Shown here in pieces: positions 10,624 to 17,827 of a stretch of DNA of 64,000 bases. The notes beneath the pieces were generated by a model that saw nothing but the letters and a program-made list of their open reading frames with translations, did not search any database and was not told the origin of the DNA. The stretch is from VRUE01 sp963704505. Lineage in GTDB: Bacteria > Actinomycetota > Thermoleophilia > Solirubrobacterales > 70-9. Every line of letters begins with the position of its first letter. The first letter of the stretch is position 1. The stretch covers positions 434,001 through 498,000 of the forward strand of contig OY969912.1 of the NCBI GenBank assembly GCA_963704505.1, read 5' to 3'. The position numbers were made by a program, and so were the translations under genes.

Positions 10624-11412
10624 CTAGCCCTTCGGCGTGCAGGGCTTGCTGAACGTGCCTTTGAGCTTCGAGCCGCTGGTGAAGGCGATTTCACCATCGA
10701 CGAAGAGACTGCCGGTCGGGCAGTTGGCGACGAGCAGGCTCTGCTTCTTGCCCTTGACCGTGAACTTTTTCGTGATCGAGGCTTTGAAGCCGGTCACCGA
10801 ACCCGAGCCGCTGGTGATCGTCGGGACTTTGATGAACGCGTTGGTGCCGTATTTGCCGCCCGTCTTTTTGATCGCCACCGGGACGACGAAGGTCGTCGCG
10901 GCCGGGACTTTCGCGTAGACGTGGAGGATCAGCGACGGGTTGCCGCCCTTGGGCGGGCCGTTGAAGATCAGCAGCGGACCGCTGGCGCCGAACGGCGGCT
11001 GTTCCGGGAAGGCGATGTCAGCGGTGACCTTGCCGGTTCCGACGAGCGCGTCGCCGCAGACTTTCTTCGCCTGCGAGGTGAGCGTGCTCTCGAGCTGGCC
11101 CGTGGTGCAGGTGGGCAGGCCCTTGGCGTTGATCGCGCCGGCCTTGTCGAAGTCGAGCGAGATCGTTTTCGCCGCCGAGATGTGGCTGCCGTCGGTCGTT
11201 TTCAGCTTGCCTTCCAGGGTCAGCGAGATCGGCGTCCCGGGTCCCTTCTTGGCGAGCGCCTTCGGCGAGAAGCCGCCGTCGAATTCAACTTCGATGGTGC
11301 CGCTCTTGACCGTGATGCCCGAAGCACTGGCGACCATTACCGCCATGGCCGCGACGGCGACCGCCGCGATGCTCAGGAACTTGAACCTATGACTGCGAAC
11401 TCGACTCAACAT
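10624..11412 (-). CDS. exported Cys-x16-Cys family protein (copy 1)
   Basis: This 262-residue protein has a signal peptide ending near ASASG (residue 32). I do not recognise it as a named family, but it matches six other proteins in this window. It has LDFDKAGAINAKGLPTC, then 16 residues to a second Cys followed by GDALVGTG; a hydrophobic HVYAKVP segment; and a C-terminal VKGKKQSLLVANCPTG and KPCTPKG giving a second cysteine pair. The mature part looks all-beta and lysine/threonine rich. Two disulfides outside the membrane are a fair inference. It is the last gene of a five-gene leftward run of exported proteins. Its tail (CTPKG) makes it closest to the copy at 36993. Confidence 0.85.
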   Translation of the reverse strand: MLSRVRSHRFKFLSIAAVAVAAMAVMVASASGITVKSGTIEVEFDGGFSPKALAKKGPGTPISLTLEGKLKTTDGSHISAAKTISLDFDKAGAINAKGLPTCTTGQLESTLTSQAKKVCGDALVGTGKVTADIAFPEQPPFGASGPLLIFNGPPKGGNPSLILHVYAKVPAATTFVVPVAIKKTGGKYGTNAFIKVPTITSGSGSVTGFKASITKKFTVKGKKQSLLVANCPTGSLFVDGEIAFTSGSKLKGTFSKPCTPKG

Positions 11413-11452
11413 TCTCCTTCTCCCTTTTTGGCTTTAAGTCCGTGCTCGCGGG

Positions 11453-11971
11453 TTACTTACCCGCGAGTTCCCTTCTCAATTGCAACGACAGCTGGTATAC
11501 GCACCCCTGGTAACCGGGAAGACCCTGAAGCTGGGGCAGCGACCGTTCGTAGACGCCCGCCGCGAGCTGCCCGGCGGCGAAGTCCGAGCTGTGCGTCGCT
11601 TGCTTTTCGTAGTGGGCGATTTCGCCGAGCATCTTGCGTTGGGCGGTGGTGAACTTCGTCTTCGCTTCGGCCGCCGACACGAACTGGTTCAGTACCTCGG
11701 TTGGAGTCTTCCCCTTGCAGGCGGCTTCGCCGGCCGCAATCCACTTCTTCGCCTGGGGGGGCGCGCCTTCGCTCGGCACCGGCTTCGGGAACTGCGCCGC
11801 GATCACCTTCGTGACCGGGGCATCGGCCGGCAACGGCTTCTGCGCGGACGAGCCCGAGGAGCTCGACGTCTGGGCCGTCCCGGCTCCCTCGGTTCCGGAA
11901 TCACCGCCACAGCCGGCGAAAGCCAGTGCAGCAACCGAGCTCAGAGCCACCACGACCCAGACCGTCCTCAT
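11453..11971 (-). CDS. small putative lipoprotein
   Basis: This 172-residue protein has a lipoprotein signal: a hydrophobic stretch and then LAFAGC, with Cys20 as the probable lipidation site. A Ser/Gly/Thr-rich linker follows. The rest is mainly helical (for example KFTTAQRKMLGEIAHYEKQA) with two further cysteines (AACKGK and YQGCVY) that could pair. I do not recognise the family. It lies 18 bases after the stop of copy 2 and 40 bases before copy 1 of the Cys-x16-Cys family, so it is probably co-transcribed with them and anchored to the outside of the cytoplasmic membrane. Confidence 0.78.
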   Translation of the reverse strand: MRTVWVVVALSSVAALAFAGCGGDSGTEGAGTAQTSSSSGSSAQKPLPADAPVTKVIAAQFPKPVPSEGAPPQAKKWIAAGEAACKGKTPTEVLNQFVSAAEAKTKFTTAQRKMLGEIAHYEKQATHSSDFAAGQLAAGVYERSLPQLQGLPGYQGCVYQLSLQLRRELAGK

Positions 11972-11989
11972 CGAATGCCTGTCGGCTAC

Positions 11990-12787
11990 CTATCCCCTGG
12001 CCTTGCAGTCCCGGTTGAGGACGCTCGACACGCTGGTCCCGTCTTCGAACGAGTAGGTCGATTTCGCGAACTTGAAGCTGGCGATGTTGACGCCCTTCGG
12101 CAGCGGGCACGACGCTTCGACGTAGCTTCGCTTTTCCCCCTTGATGCTGTAGTTGCGCTTCAGCGAGAGGTCGAACGCCGAGATGTAGCCGGAGCCGCTG
12201 GCGATCTGCGGGACGTCGGCGACCAGCGAGGTTCCGAAGGTGCCGCCCGTCTGTTTGATCACGAAAATGATCACGTAGGTGATCGAAAGCGTCCCCTGGG
12301 AGGTGACGTGGGCGAAGATCGCCGGCTTTCCCTTGTAGCGGCCGTTGAAGGCGAGCAGAGGACCGTTCGTCGAGAACGTTTCCTGCCCCGGCAGGCCGAC
12401 GCGGGAGGTCACGTTGCCGTGGCCGACTTCGGAGTCGCCGCAGGCCTTTTTGGCAGCGGCAGCCGAGGCGTTGGTCAGCTTGCCCAGCGAGCACAGCGGC
12501 AGGCCCTTGCTGTTGATCACGCCGTGGCCGTTGATGTCGAGTTTGATTTTCGTCAGCCGCGGCGGGGGCTGGTGATCTTTGGTCTTGATCTTCGCCCCCA
12601 TCTGGACCCCGACCGGGGCCAGGCTCGTCCGCGGCAACGTCACCGGGGCGATGCTGCCGTGGAAGGAGATGACGATGTTGCCCGAGGCCGCCTGCTCGGC
12701 GCTGGCGATGCCGGCGCCGAGAGCGACCACGGACAGGGCCGCTGCCAGGGCCGCGATGGCCCCCTTATGTGCGATCAGCTTCCTCAT
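11990..12787 (-). CDS. exported Cys-x16-Cys family protein (copy 2)
   Basis: This 265-residue protein has a signal peptide ending near GIASA (residue 30). It carries the family signature GLPLC, 16 residues, Cys, then GDSEVGHG, and the second pair in YVEASCPLP and NRDCKARG. SLAPVGVQMGAKIKTKDHQP, the PAIFAHV segment and the NRDCKARG end place it in the same subgroup as the tandem copies at 55434 and 56230. It starts 1 base after the stop of the upstream helical protein gene, so translation is coupled. The function is unknown; an envelope or extracellular beta-sandwich role is inferred from the signal peptide and cysteines. Confidence 0.85.
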   Translation of the reverse strand: MRKLIAHKGAIAALAAALSVVALGAGIASAEQAASGNIVISFHGSIAPVTLPRTSLAPVGVQMGAKIKTKDHQPPPRLTKIKLDINGHGVINSKGLPLCSLGKLTNASAAAAKKACGDSEVGHGNVTSRVGLPGQETFSTNGPLLAFNGRYKGKPAIFAHVTSQGTLSITYVIIFVIKQTGGTFGTSLVADVPQIASGSGYISAFDLSLKRNYSIKGEKRSYVEASCPLPKGVNIASFKFAKSTYSFEDGTSVSSVLNRDCKARG

Positions 12788-12788
12788 C

Positions 12789-13259
12789 TCAGCTGTATTT
12801 CGAGGGGTCGATCTTGCAGTACTTGAAGCTGTAGGAGAAGACCAGGGCGTTCGTCGCGTCAGCGTTGTGCGAGAGCTTCACGCTGAGCGAGGAAGCCGAG
12901 CCTTTCTGCCCGCTCTTCAGCTTCGTGGCGATCGTCTTCATCAGGCTGACCTCGCCCTTGATGCCGCTGAGCCACTTGGTGATCGTGGTGGCGTCATCGG
13001 AGGGGGCCGGAACCGCGGCCAGTTTCTTCTGGGTTTCTTCGAGAGCCTTGGCGGCCTTCGTGAAGTTGGTCGAGGCCTGCTTCAGCTTGTCGGCCTTGAC
13101 CAGCCCGCGAACCGGCTTCAAGTACTGATCGGACTTGGACTGGTTCGCCTTGCAGATCGGTTCAACTTCTACTTTGTACGTTTCCTTGGTCTGTTCCGCG
13201 GCCACCGCCATCGAGGCGAAGATCAGCATCGCGGCCACAGTTGCAAGTGCAATTCTCAT
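12789..13259 (-). CDS. small exported helical protein
   Basis: This 156-residue protein starts at the ATG at 13259, which has an excellent ribosome site 6 bases upstream. The longer frame back to 13286 adds nine residues that would break the signal peptide. Residues 1-21 form a signal peptide ending SMAVAA. The mature part is alpha-helical and Lys/Ala-rich, with heptad-like stretches around KLKQASTNFTKAAKALEETQ, and only two cysteines: PICKAN near the N-terminus and YCKIDPSK near the end, probably one disulfide. I do not recognise the family. It sits second in the five-gene exported-protein run. Confidence 0.8.
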   Translation of the reverse strand: MRIALATVAAMLIFASMAVAAEQTKETYKVEVEPICKANQSKSDQYLKPVRGLVKADKLKQASTNFTKAAKALEETQKKLAAVPAPSDDATTITKWLSGIKGEVSLMKTIATKLKSGQKGSASSLSVKLSHNADATNALVFSYSFKYCKIDPSKYS

Positions 13260-13265
13260 CGGGTT

Positions 13266-13271
13266 CCTCCT
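13266..13271 (-). promoter_or_regulatory. Shine-Dalgarno site fixing the start at 13259
   Basis: The minus strand reads AGGAGG, 6 bases before the ATG at 13259. This decides between that ATG and the two in-frame ATGs at 13283 and 13286. Confidence 0.75.
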
Positions 13272-13282
13272 GGAAGCTTTCA

Positions 13283-13912
13283 TCATCGAACCAGCTTGTA
13301 GGCGCAGATGTACTGGGTCGGGCTTTCGACCGGCAGTTCCTGCATTTTCCCGCCGCCGTCGACCACGATCGTTTTGTAGGCGAAGTTGTCGGCGTAGTAG
13401 TCGTCGCTGACCGCGAATTCAGGCGGCGTGCCTTCACCGAGGTTGATCACGGTGCGGATCGAGTACAGCTCCATCGGGGTCGGCAGGTAGCCGCCCTTCG
13501 CCGCGCACTGTGTCGCGGCGACTTTGACGCCGCCGACCGCGGGGTTCAGGGAGACGTCGTAACACGTGCCCCTGATCAGGGTCGTGCTGGCCGGGCAGGT
13601 CGCGCCGTGGTTTTCGGAGCCGACGGTGGTCGCGTTGCCGGCGTTGGTGGCGTTCGTCGCCGAGGGCACAACACCGAGGGAGCCGATGTTGATGTCGTCC
13701 CCGGTCAGGGTGTTCTGGGCGACCTTGGCGCCGGTGACCGCGTTGTTCGCGATCTTCCCGGTCGTCACAGCACCGTTCTTGATCTGCTTGGTCCCGACGC
13801 TGTTCTTGTCGAGGACCTTCTTGGCCGCGACAGCGCTTCCGCTCAATGACACGATCAACGCGACGATCGCGATTATCAGCGCCGGTGAGGGTCGCCCGAT
13901 CCTTGAATCCAT
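13283..13912 (-). CDS. membrane-anchored or exported protein with N-x-[VL]-T repeats
   Basis: This is 209 residues from the ATG at 13912, preceded by GGAGG; the frame reaches 13990 but the extra N-terminus is unlikely. A hydrophobic segment (ALIIAIVALIVSLSGSAVAA) is followed by four short repeats, NSVGTKQIK, NGAVTTGKIA, NNAVTGAKVA and QNTLTGDDIN. Similar N-x-[VL]-T ladders are common in actinobacterial surface and tail-fibre-like proteins. The C-terminal ~110 residues have four cysteines and GGYLPTPMELYSIR, reminiscent of lectin-like or formylglycine-enzyme-fold domains, but I cannot assign it. It is the first gene of the exported-protein run ending at 10624. Confidence 0.8.
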   Translation of the reverse strand: MDSRIGRPSPALIIAIVALIVSLSGSAVAAKKVLDKNSVGTKQIKNGAVTTGKIANNAVTGAKVAQNTLTGDDINIGSLGVVPSATNATNAGNATTVGSENHGATCPASTTLIRGTCYDVSLNPAVGGVKVAATQCAAKGGYLPTPMELYSIRTVINLGEGTPPEFAVSDDYYADNFAYKTIVVDGGGKMQELPVESPTQYICAYKLVR

Positions 13913-14086
13913 CTCCTGAGTCCTCCCGTTTGGTTCGAAGTCCCTAATCCCACTGCCTAAACACGCCTGCACACGCCAAGCTGCGGTCACGCAGGCTACA
14001 CAAATTTTGGCCCTAGTCGCAAACTTGACGAACTTCTGGAACGGGGCCTGCGCTTCCTCACCGCGGGGTGCCTCGGGCCGTGCCGT

Positions 14087-14893
14087 TCAACCGCCGAGAG
14101 CGTCGCGCAGGCTCGCAACCTCGCCGCGAAGCGCGGTGAGATCGGCCTCGAGGCGCTTCACCCTGGCGCCGATCGAGCCCTCGGGCGGAACCGGCTCGCC
14201 CTCGCCGGCATCCCCGTTCGACTCCACGGAGGCACCATCTGACACCGATCCAGGCGCTTCCCGCGAGGCCTCGGCCCCTTCGCCGAGAAGCTGCTCGAAT
14301 CGCTCCTCCTTCTGCCCCGGCCGGCGCGGGTGACGGGCGACGTGTCCGGCGTCGACCAGGCCCTCCAGGGTGGCCTGGACCGCCGCCAGATCCGTAAACG
14401 GGTACATCCTCGCGGTCCGCTGCTTCAGCTCGCCAGGGGTCTGGGGACCGCGCAGCATCAGCACCGCGAGCACCGAGAGCGCCGGCTCGTCGAGGTCGAG
14501 CGCGCGGTCGAGCAGATGCCGGTACTTCCTCGCCCGCCCGCCCGGGCCGCTCGCCAGGCGGGTCCAACCGCGCAGAGCCAGGTGGCGCAGCGCGTCGACG
14601 ACGGTCGCCTCGTCGTAGTCGACGACCGGGTCTCGATTGGTCGACTGGTTACAGGCGACCCGCAGCGCATTGAGCGAAAGCGGGTAGACGTCCGGAGTCG
14701 TCCGCTGCTTCTCGATCAGGCAGCCGACGACGCGGATCTCGACCTCATCCGCGATCTGGCCGCTCCGGGTAGAGCTCGTCGATCGTGACCAGTGCCCTGA
14801 AGGGCGCCTCGGCAGCGGCTTCGATCCGCTCGCCGCCGCCGGCCAGCCGATCGACGACGCCGAGAACCGCGGCGATCTCGAGGCCCTGCTCAC
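14087..14893 (-). CDS. YceH family (DUF480) protein, start codon unclear
   Basis: The DUF480/YceH core begins IRVVGCLIEKQRTTPDVYPL, continues ACNQSTNRDPVV and holds two winged-helix-like repeats, followed by an acidic linker and a C-terminal coiled coil (RVKRLEADLTALRGEVASLR). Homologues start about ten residues before VVGCLIEKQ, near base 14760. In this frame there is no ATG, GTG or TTG there; the only usual start is a GTG at 14893, deep inside pyrE, giving 268 residues with an arginine/serine-rich N-terminus that reads like a pyrE shadow. A non-standard start or an indel is possible. The molecular function of the family is not well defined. Confidence 0.75.
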   Translation of the reverse strand: MSRASRSPRFSASSIGWPAAASGSKPLPRRPSGHWSRSTSSTRSGQIADEVEIRVVGCLIEKQRTTPDVYPLSLNALRVACNQSTNRDPVVDYDEATVVDALRHLALRGWTRLASGPGGRARKYRHLLDRALDLDEPALSVLAVLMLRGPQTPGELKQRTARMYPFTDLAAVQATLEGLVDAGHVARHPRRPGQKEERFEQLLGEGAEASREAPGSVSDGASVESNGDAGEGEPVPPEGSIGARVKRLEADLTALRGEVASLRDALGG

Positions 14894-15311
14894 GGACCAG
14901 CTCGATCGCGTCGGCGGTCGAGCCGCCGGTGGTCACCGTGTCCTCGACCACGAGGCACCTGGTGCCGGCCTCGACCGGCCCCTCGACCCAGCGCTGCAGT
15001 CCGTGCTCCTTGCGCTCCTTGCGCACGAAGAAGCCGACCAGCCCGGACCCCGCCGGAACCGCGATCGCCGCGCAGGCGAGCGGGATCGCCGCCATCACCG
15101 GGCCGCCGACCGCGCTGGCGCCGGCCTCGGTCGCGGCCGCGGCGATCAGCTCCCCGGCGGCGAGGAAGCCGGCGGGGCGCAGCAGCGCGCGGCGCGCGTC
15201 CACGTAGTACTCGGCCTTCGCGCCACTCGAGAGCGTCACCTCGCCGATCACCAGCGAGTGCTCGCGCAGCTCGTTGAGGAGGGTGCCTTTCGCGGTCCCC
15301 AGGTCGCTCAT
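14745..15311 (-). CDS. pyrE: orotate phosphoribosyltransferase
   Basis: This 188-residue type I phosphoribosyltransferase starts at ATG 15311. The PRPP-binding motif CLVVEDTVTTGGST lies near residue 120, with flexible-loop residues VRKERKEHG near 96 and SGAKAEYYVDAR near 30. The enzyme converts orotate and PRPP to orotidine 5'-phosphate in the cytoplasm, the fifth step of pyrimidine synthesis. No other pyr gene is nearby. Its 3' end is shared with yceH, whose true start is uncertain, and a small membrane protein gene lies 10 bases upstream, so a short operon is likely. Confidence 0.93.
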   Translation of the reverse strand: MSDLGTAKGTLLNELREHSLVIGEVTLSSGAKAEYYVDARRALLRPAGFLAAGELIAAAATEAGASAVGGPVMAAIPLACAAIAVPAGSGLVGFFVRKERKEHGLQRWVEGPVEAGTRCLVVEDTVTTGGSTADAIELVREQGLEIAAVLGVVDRLAGGGERIEAAAEAPFRALVTIDELYPERPDRG

Positions 15312-15321
15312 CGACGGGATC

Positions 15322-15705
15322 CTAAGCCAGCCTTTCCGATACCCGCGCCAGCCAGGCCGAGAGGAGGCAGCCGAAGGCCAGCAGAGCGGTGTCCGTCCAG
15401 CCGCGGGCCTCGCTCTTCGCCTCGTCGCTGTCGAATGCGTGGTTGACCGCGTGGACGCCGTACCAGAGGGCGCCGAGCCAGAGCAGGGGCGCTCGCCAGG
15501 CGGGCCGGATCACGGCGATCCCGACCGCCACCCCGAAGGCGAGCGTGAAAGCGCCGACGTCGCCGACGTAGTGGGCGTTCTCCAGCCCGTAGTGGCCGAT
15601 CTGGTTGAAGTAGGTGTCCGGCGCGAGCAGGGCGATGGAGCCGGTGACGATGTGGAACGCGGCGACGAACGCGAGGATCGCCCGCAGCGCCCGCTCGCCG
15701 ATCAT
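15322..15705 (-). CDS. small integral membrane protein, unknown function
   Basis: This 127-residue protein has four hydrophobic segments: around residues 8-28 (ILAFVAAFHIVTGSIALL), 48-66, 70-88 and 105-120. A conserved-looking GxxGLxNAHYVGDVGAF segment lies between the first two. The pattern resembles DUF4345-type or related small membrane families, but I cannot name it with confidence. It lies between pyrE and the L,D-transpeptidase with short gaps (10 and 13 bases), so it is likely co-transcribed with them. Confidence 0.75.
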   Translation of the reverse strand: MIGERALRAILAFVAAFHIVTGSIALLAPDTYFNQIGHYGLENAHYVGDVGAFTLAFGVAVGIAVIRPAWRAPLLWLGALWYGVHAVNHAFDSDEAKSEARGWTDTALLAFGCLLSAWLARVSERLA

Positions 15706-15718
15706 CCCTCGACCGTCC

Positions 15719-16666
15719 TCAGAAGACGAAGATCGGCTCGCCGTATTTCAGCTGTTCGTAGATCCGCGGCTGGTCGGCGATGAAGGTGCGGACGCAGCCG
15801 TGGCTGGCCGCGTAGTTGGGCACTTCGGCGTAGCCGTGGACGGCGTAGCCGTTGTGCCAATAGAACGAGTAGTACATCCCCTCGGAGTTGTATCCCGGTT
15901 CCTGCCGGTAGAAGGTGAACTGGCCGGTGATCGTCGGGGTCGAGGGCTTGCCGGTCGAGACCGGGTAGATCGCGTAGGGCTTGTCTCCCTTGGTCAGCAC
16001 CAGGACCTGCTTGGAGAGCGGGACCTCGGCGTGGTCGCCGGCGTCGGGATGGCGGACCTTGTAGCCGCCCTGCCCGGAGAAGACCAGCTTGACCAGGCCC
16101 TGGCCGGCGTGATCGTTGCGGGACATGCCGTTCACTTTGCGATAGGCGAGCACCTCGCGGCCGGTCCTGCCGTTGAAGCAGGGGCCGCCGCCGGAGACGT
16201 AGCCCATCTTCGCCATCTCCTGTTTGAAGGCCTTGACCACCGGCCCGCACTTGCCCTGGGGGATCGCGGGGAAGCTGACCCGCCAACTCTTGCGGACGCT
16301 CGTGTCGCCGCGGGTCGAGGCGGTCGCCTTGAGGTGGGCGCCGGCCGCGTACTTGCCGGCCTCTTCGATCCGGATCTTCGTCCTGAAGCTGCCGCCGTCG
16401 ACCTTGACCGTCTTCGTGTCGACCCGTTTGCCGTTCAGATAGAAGGCGACTTCCACGCGCTGGCCGGCGACGTAGGGAGTGACCGAGCCGGTCACCGGCA
16501 CCGTGCTCATGATCGGCGCCTTGCCGCCGTGCAGGTGGCCGACGTCGATCTTCACGGTCGCGTCTTCGGGGCCCTTCGGCTGCGGCGCCTTCTGGGCGCC
16601 GAGCGCGGCGGCCGGGGCGAGGAGCGACAGGGCGGCGACGGGGACGAGTAAAGAGGCTCTTTTCAC
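15719..16666 (-). CDS. L,D-transpeptidase (YkuD domain), exported
   Basis: This 315-residue protein has a GTG start and a signal peptide ending near AAALGA (residue 24). An Ig-like region (residues 35-130) precedes a short peptidoglycan-binding-like segment. The C-terminal YkuD catalytic domain has YAVHGYAEV (His) and ASHGCVR (catalytic Cys) near residues 272-293. The enzyme forms 3-3 crosslinks in peptidoglycan, or attaches proteins, outside the membrane. It sits near a class A penicillin-binding protein (17828-19984), consistent with a small cell-wall neighbourhood. The Ig-like front domain is what actinobacterial L,D-transpeptidases usually carry. Confidence 0.9.
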   Translation of the reverse strand: MKRASLLVPVAALSLLAPAAALGAQKAPQPKGPEDATVKIDVGHLHGGKAPIMSTVPVTGSVTPYVAGQRVEVAFYLNGKRVDTKTVKVDGGSFRTKIRIEEAGKYAAGAHLKATASTRGDTSVRKSWRVSFPAIPQGKCGPVVKAFKQEMAKMGYVSGGGPCFNGRTGREVLAYRKVNGMSRNDHAGQGLVKLVFSGQGGYKVRHPDAGDHAEVPLSKQVLVLTKGDKPYAIYPVSTGKPSTPTITGQFTFYRQEPGYNSEGMYYSFYWHNGYAVHGYAEVPNYAASHGCVRTFIADQPRIYEQLKYGEPIFVF

Positions 16667-16676
16667 CGGCGGAATC

Positions 16677-17393
16677 CTACTGACCGAGCAGGGCGACGGA
16701 ATTGTTCAGGACGTGGAGGAGGATGCCCGGAACGATCGACCCGGTCCTCTCGTAGAGCAGGGCCAGGATGAAGCCGAAGATGATCAGTGGAGGCACGGCC
16801 TCGATTCCGGTCAGCGCGTGCAGGGCGCCGAAGACGAGGCCGCTGATCAACGCGGCGACGACCCGTGGCAGGCGCTCGCGCATGCCACCGAAGAGCATGC
16901 CCCGGAAACAGGTCTCCTCGCAGATCGGCGCCATCACCGCGATCAGCAGGATCTGGATCGGCAGCGGGCCGAGCTCGTCGGCGATGTCGTCCTGGTGCGG
17001 TTCTCCGATGATCGCGATGTAGAGGGCGGCGAAGAGCAGGTAGGCGCCGACCGCGGCCGCCATCCACTTCAGCGCCGAGGGGCTGAAGCGGCGCAGGCCG
17101 AGCCGCCGGGCCGCCTGCCTCGGGGACGCCCCCCGGGTGGCGGCGATCGCGAAGGGAACCAGCAGGAAGGCGAGCTCCTGGGCGAACTGGACGACGATGT
17201 TTGCCCAGGGGCTGAGTTCGCCGCCGCTCGGGGGGTTGTCGATGAGCGCGACCGGGACGGCGATGACCCCGGCTCCGACCAGGGCCAGCAGGACCCCGGC
17301 GAGCGCGGCCCACGGCCCCCAGTTGGAATAGGGGAAGGCCCGTCGCTCCGGTGCCCGGCCGGCCGCGGTTTCGGCAGGTAGGTTTGCCTCCAT
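16677..17393 (-). CDS. CPBP family intramembrane glutamic metalloprotease
   Basis: This 238-residue membrane protein starts at the ATG at 17393; the longer frame to 17510 would run into the divergent channel gene. It has six or more hydrophobic segments. The CPBP/Abi signature appears as PICEETCFRGMLFG near residue 155 (EE-x3-R), then FGALHAL (His) and a third motif near LLHVLNN. These proteases resemble type II CAAX processing enzymes. The role in bacteria is often unknown and can include immunity to peptides. Its start codon overlaps that of the divergent MscS gene, sharing CATG. Confidence 0.88.
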   Translation of the reverse strand: MEANLPAETAAGRAPERRAFPYSNWGPWAALAGVLLALVGAGVIAVPVALIDNPPSGGELSPWANIVVQFAQELAFLLVPFAIAATRGASPRQAARRLGLRRFSPSALKWMAAAVGAYLLFAALYIAIIGEPHQDDIADELGPLPIQILLIAVMAPICEETCFRGMLFGGMRERLPRVVAALISGLVFGALHALTGIEAVPPLIIFGFILALLYERTGSIVPGILLHVLNNSVALLGQ

Positions 17394-17808
17394 GTCGCCG
17401 GCAGTCTCACAGGTATCGCGCTCGACCAAGACCCGTCTGCGCTTCCTGCGCCGGCTCGCCGTGCTGGTCGTCTTCGTCGTCGTCGCGGCGATCGTCGTCG
17501 CCCAGTTCACCGAACTTCAGAAGCTGGCCACCGGCGTCCTCGCGTCGACCGCGGTGATCGCCGCGATCATCGGCTTCGCCGCCCAGCACACGATCGCGAA
17601 CATGGTCGCCGGGGTGCAGCTGGCGGTCGCCCAGCCGATCAAAATCGGCGACCGGATCGAGTTCGAAGAAGTCGCCGGGCGGGTCGCCGACATCACCCTC
17701 TCCTATACATATGTCGAGCCCGGAGACGGCAGCTCGGTGGTCATCCCCAACCAGCTTCTCGTCGAAGGGATAGTCCACAACCGCTCTACAGAGGACACGC
17801 AGGCCTGA
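17392..17808 (+). CDS. minimal MscS-type mechanosensitive channel
   Basis: This 138-residue protein has a hydrophobic helix at residues 22-42, then a pore-lining TM3-like helix (TAVIAAIIGFAAQHTIANMV) and the beta domain with QPIKIGDRIEF and VVIPNQLLVEG. It corresponds to the conserved MscS pore and middle beta domain only; the C-terminal alpha/beta domain of full MscS (about 280 residues) is absent. Short forms are known in actinobacteria. It probably forms a pressure-relief or small-solute pore. The ATG at 17392 overlaps the divergent protease start. It ends 19 bases before the penicillin-binding protein gene. Confidence 0.85.
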   Translation: MSPAVSQVSRSTKTRLRFLRRLAVLVVFVVVAAIVVAQFTELQKLATGVLASTAVIAAIIGFAAQHTIANMVAGVQLAVAQPIKIGDRIEFEEVAGRVADITLSYTYVEPGDGSSVVIPNQLLVEGIVHNRSTEDTQA

Positions 17809-17827
17809 GGCTCGGCACTATGTACGC

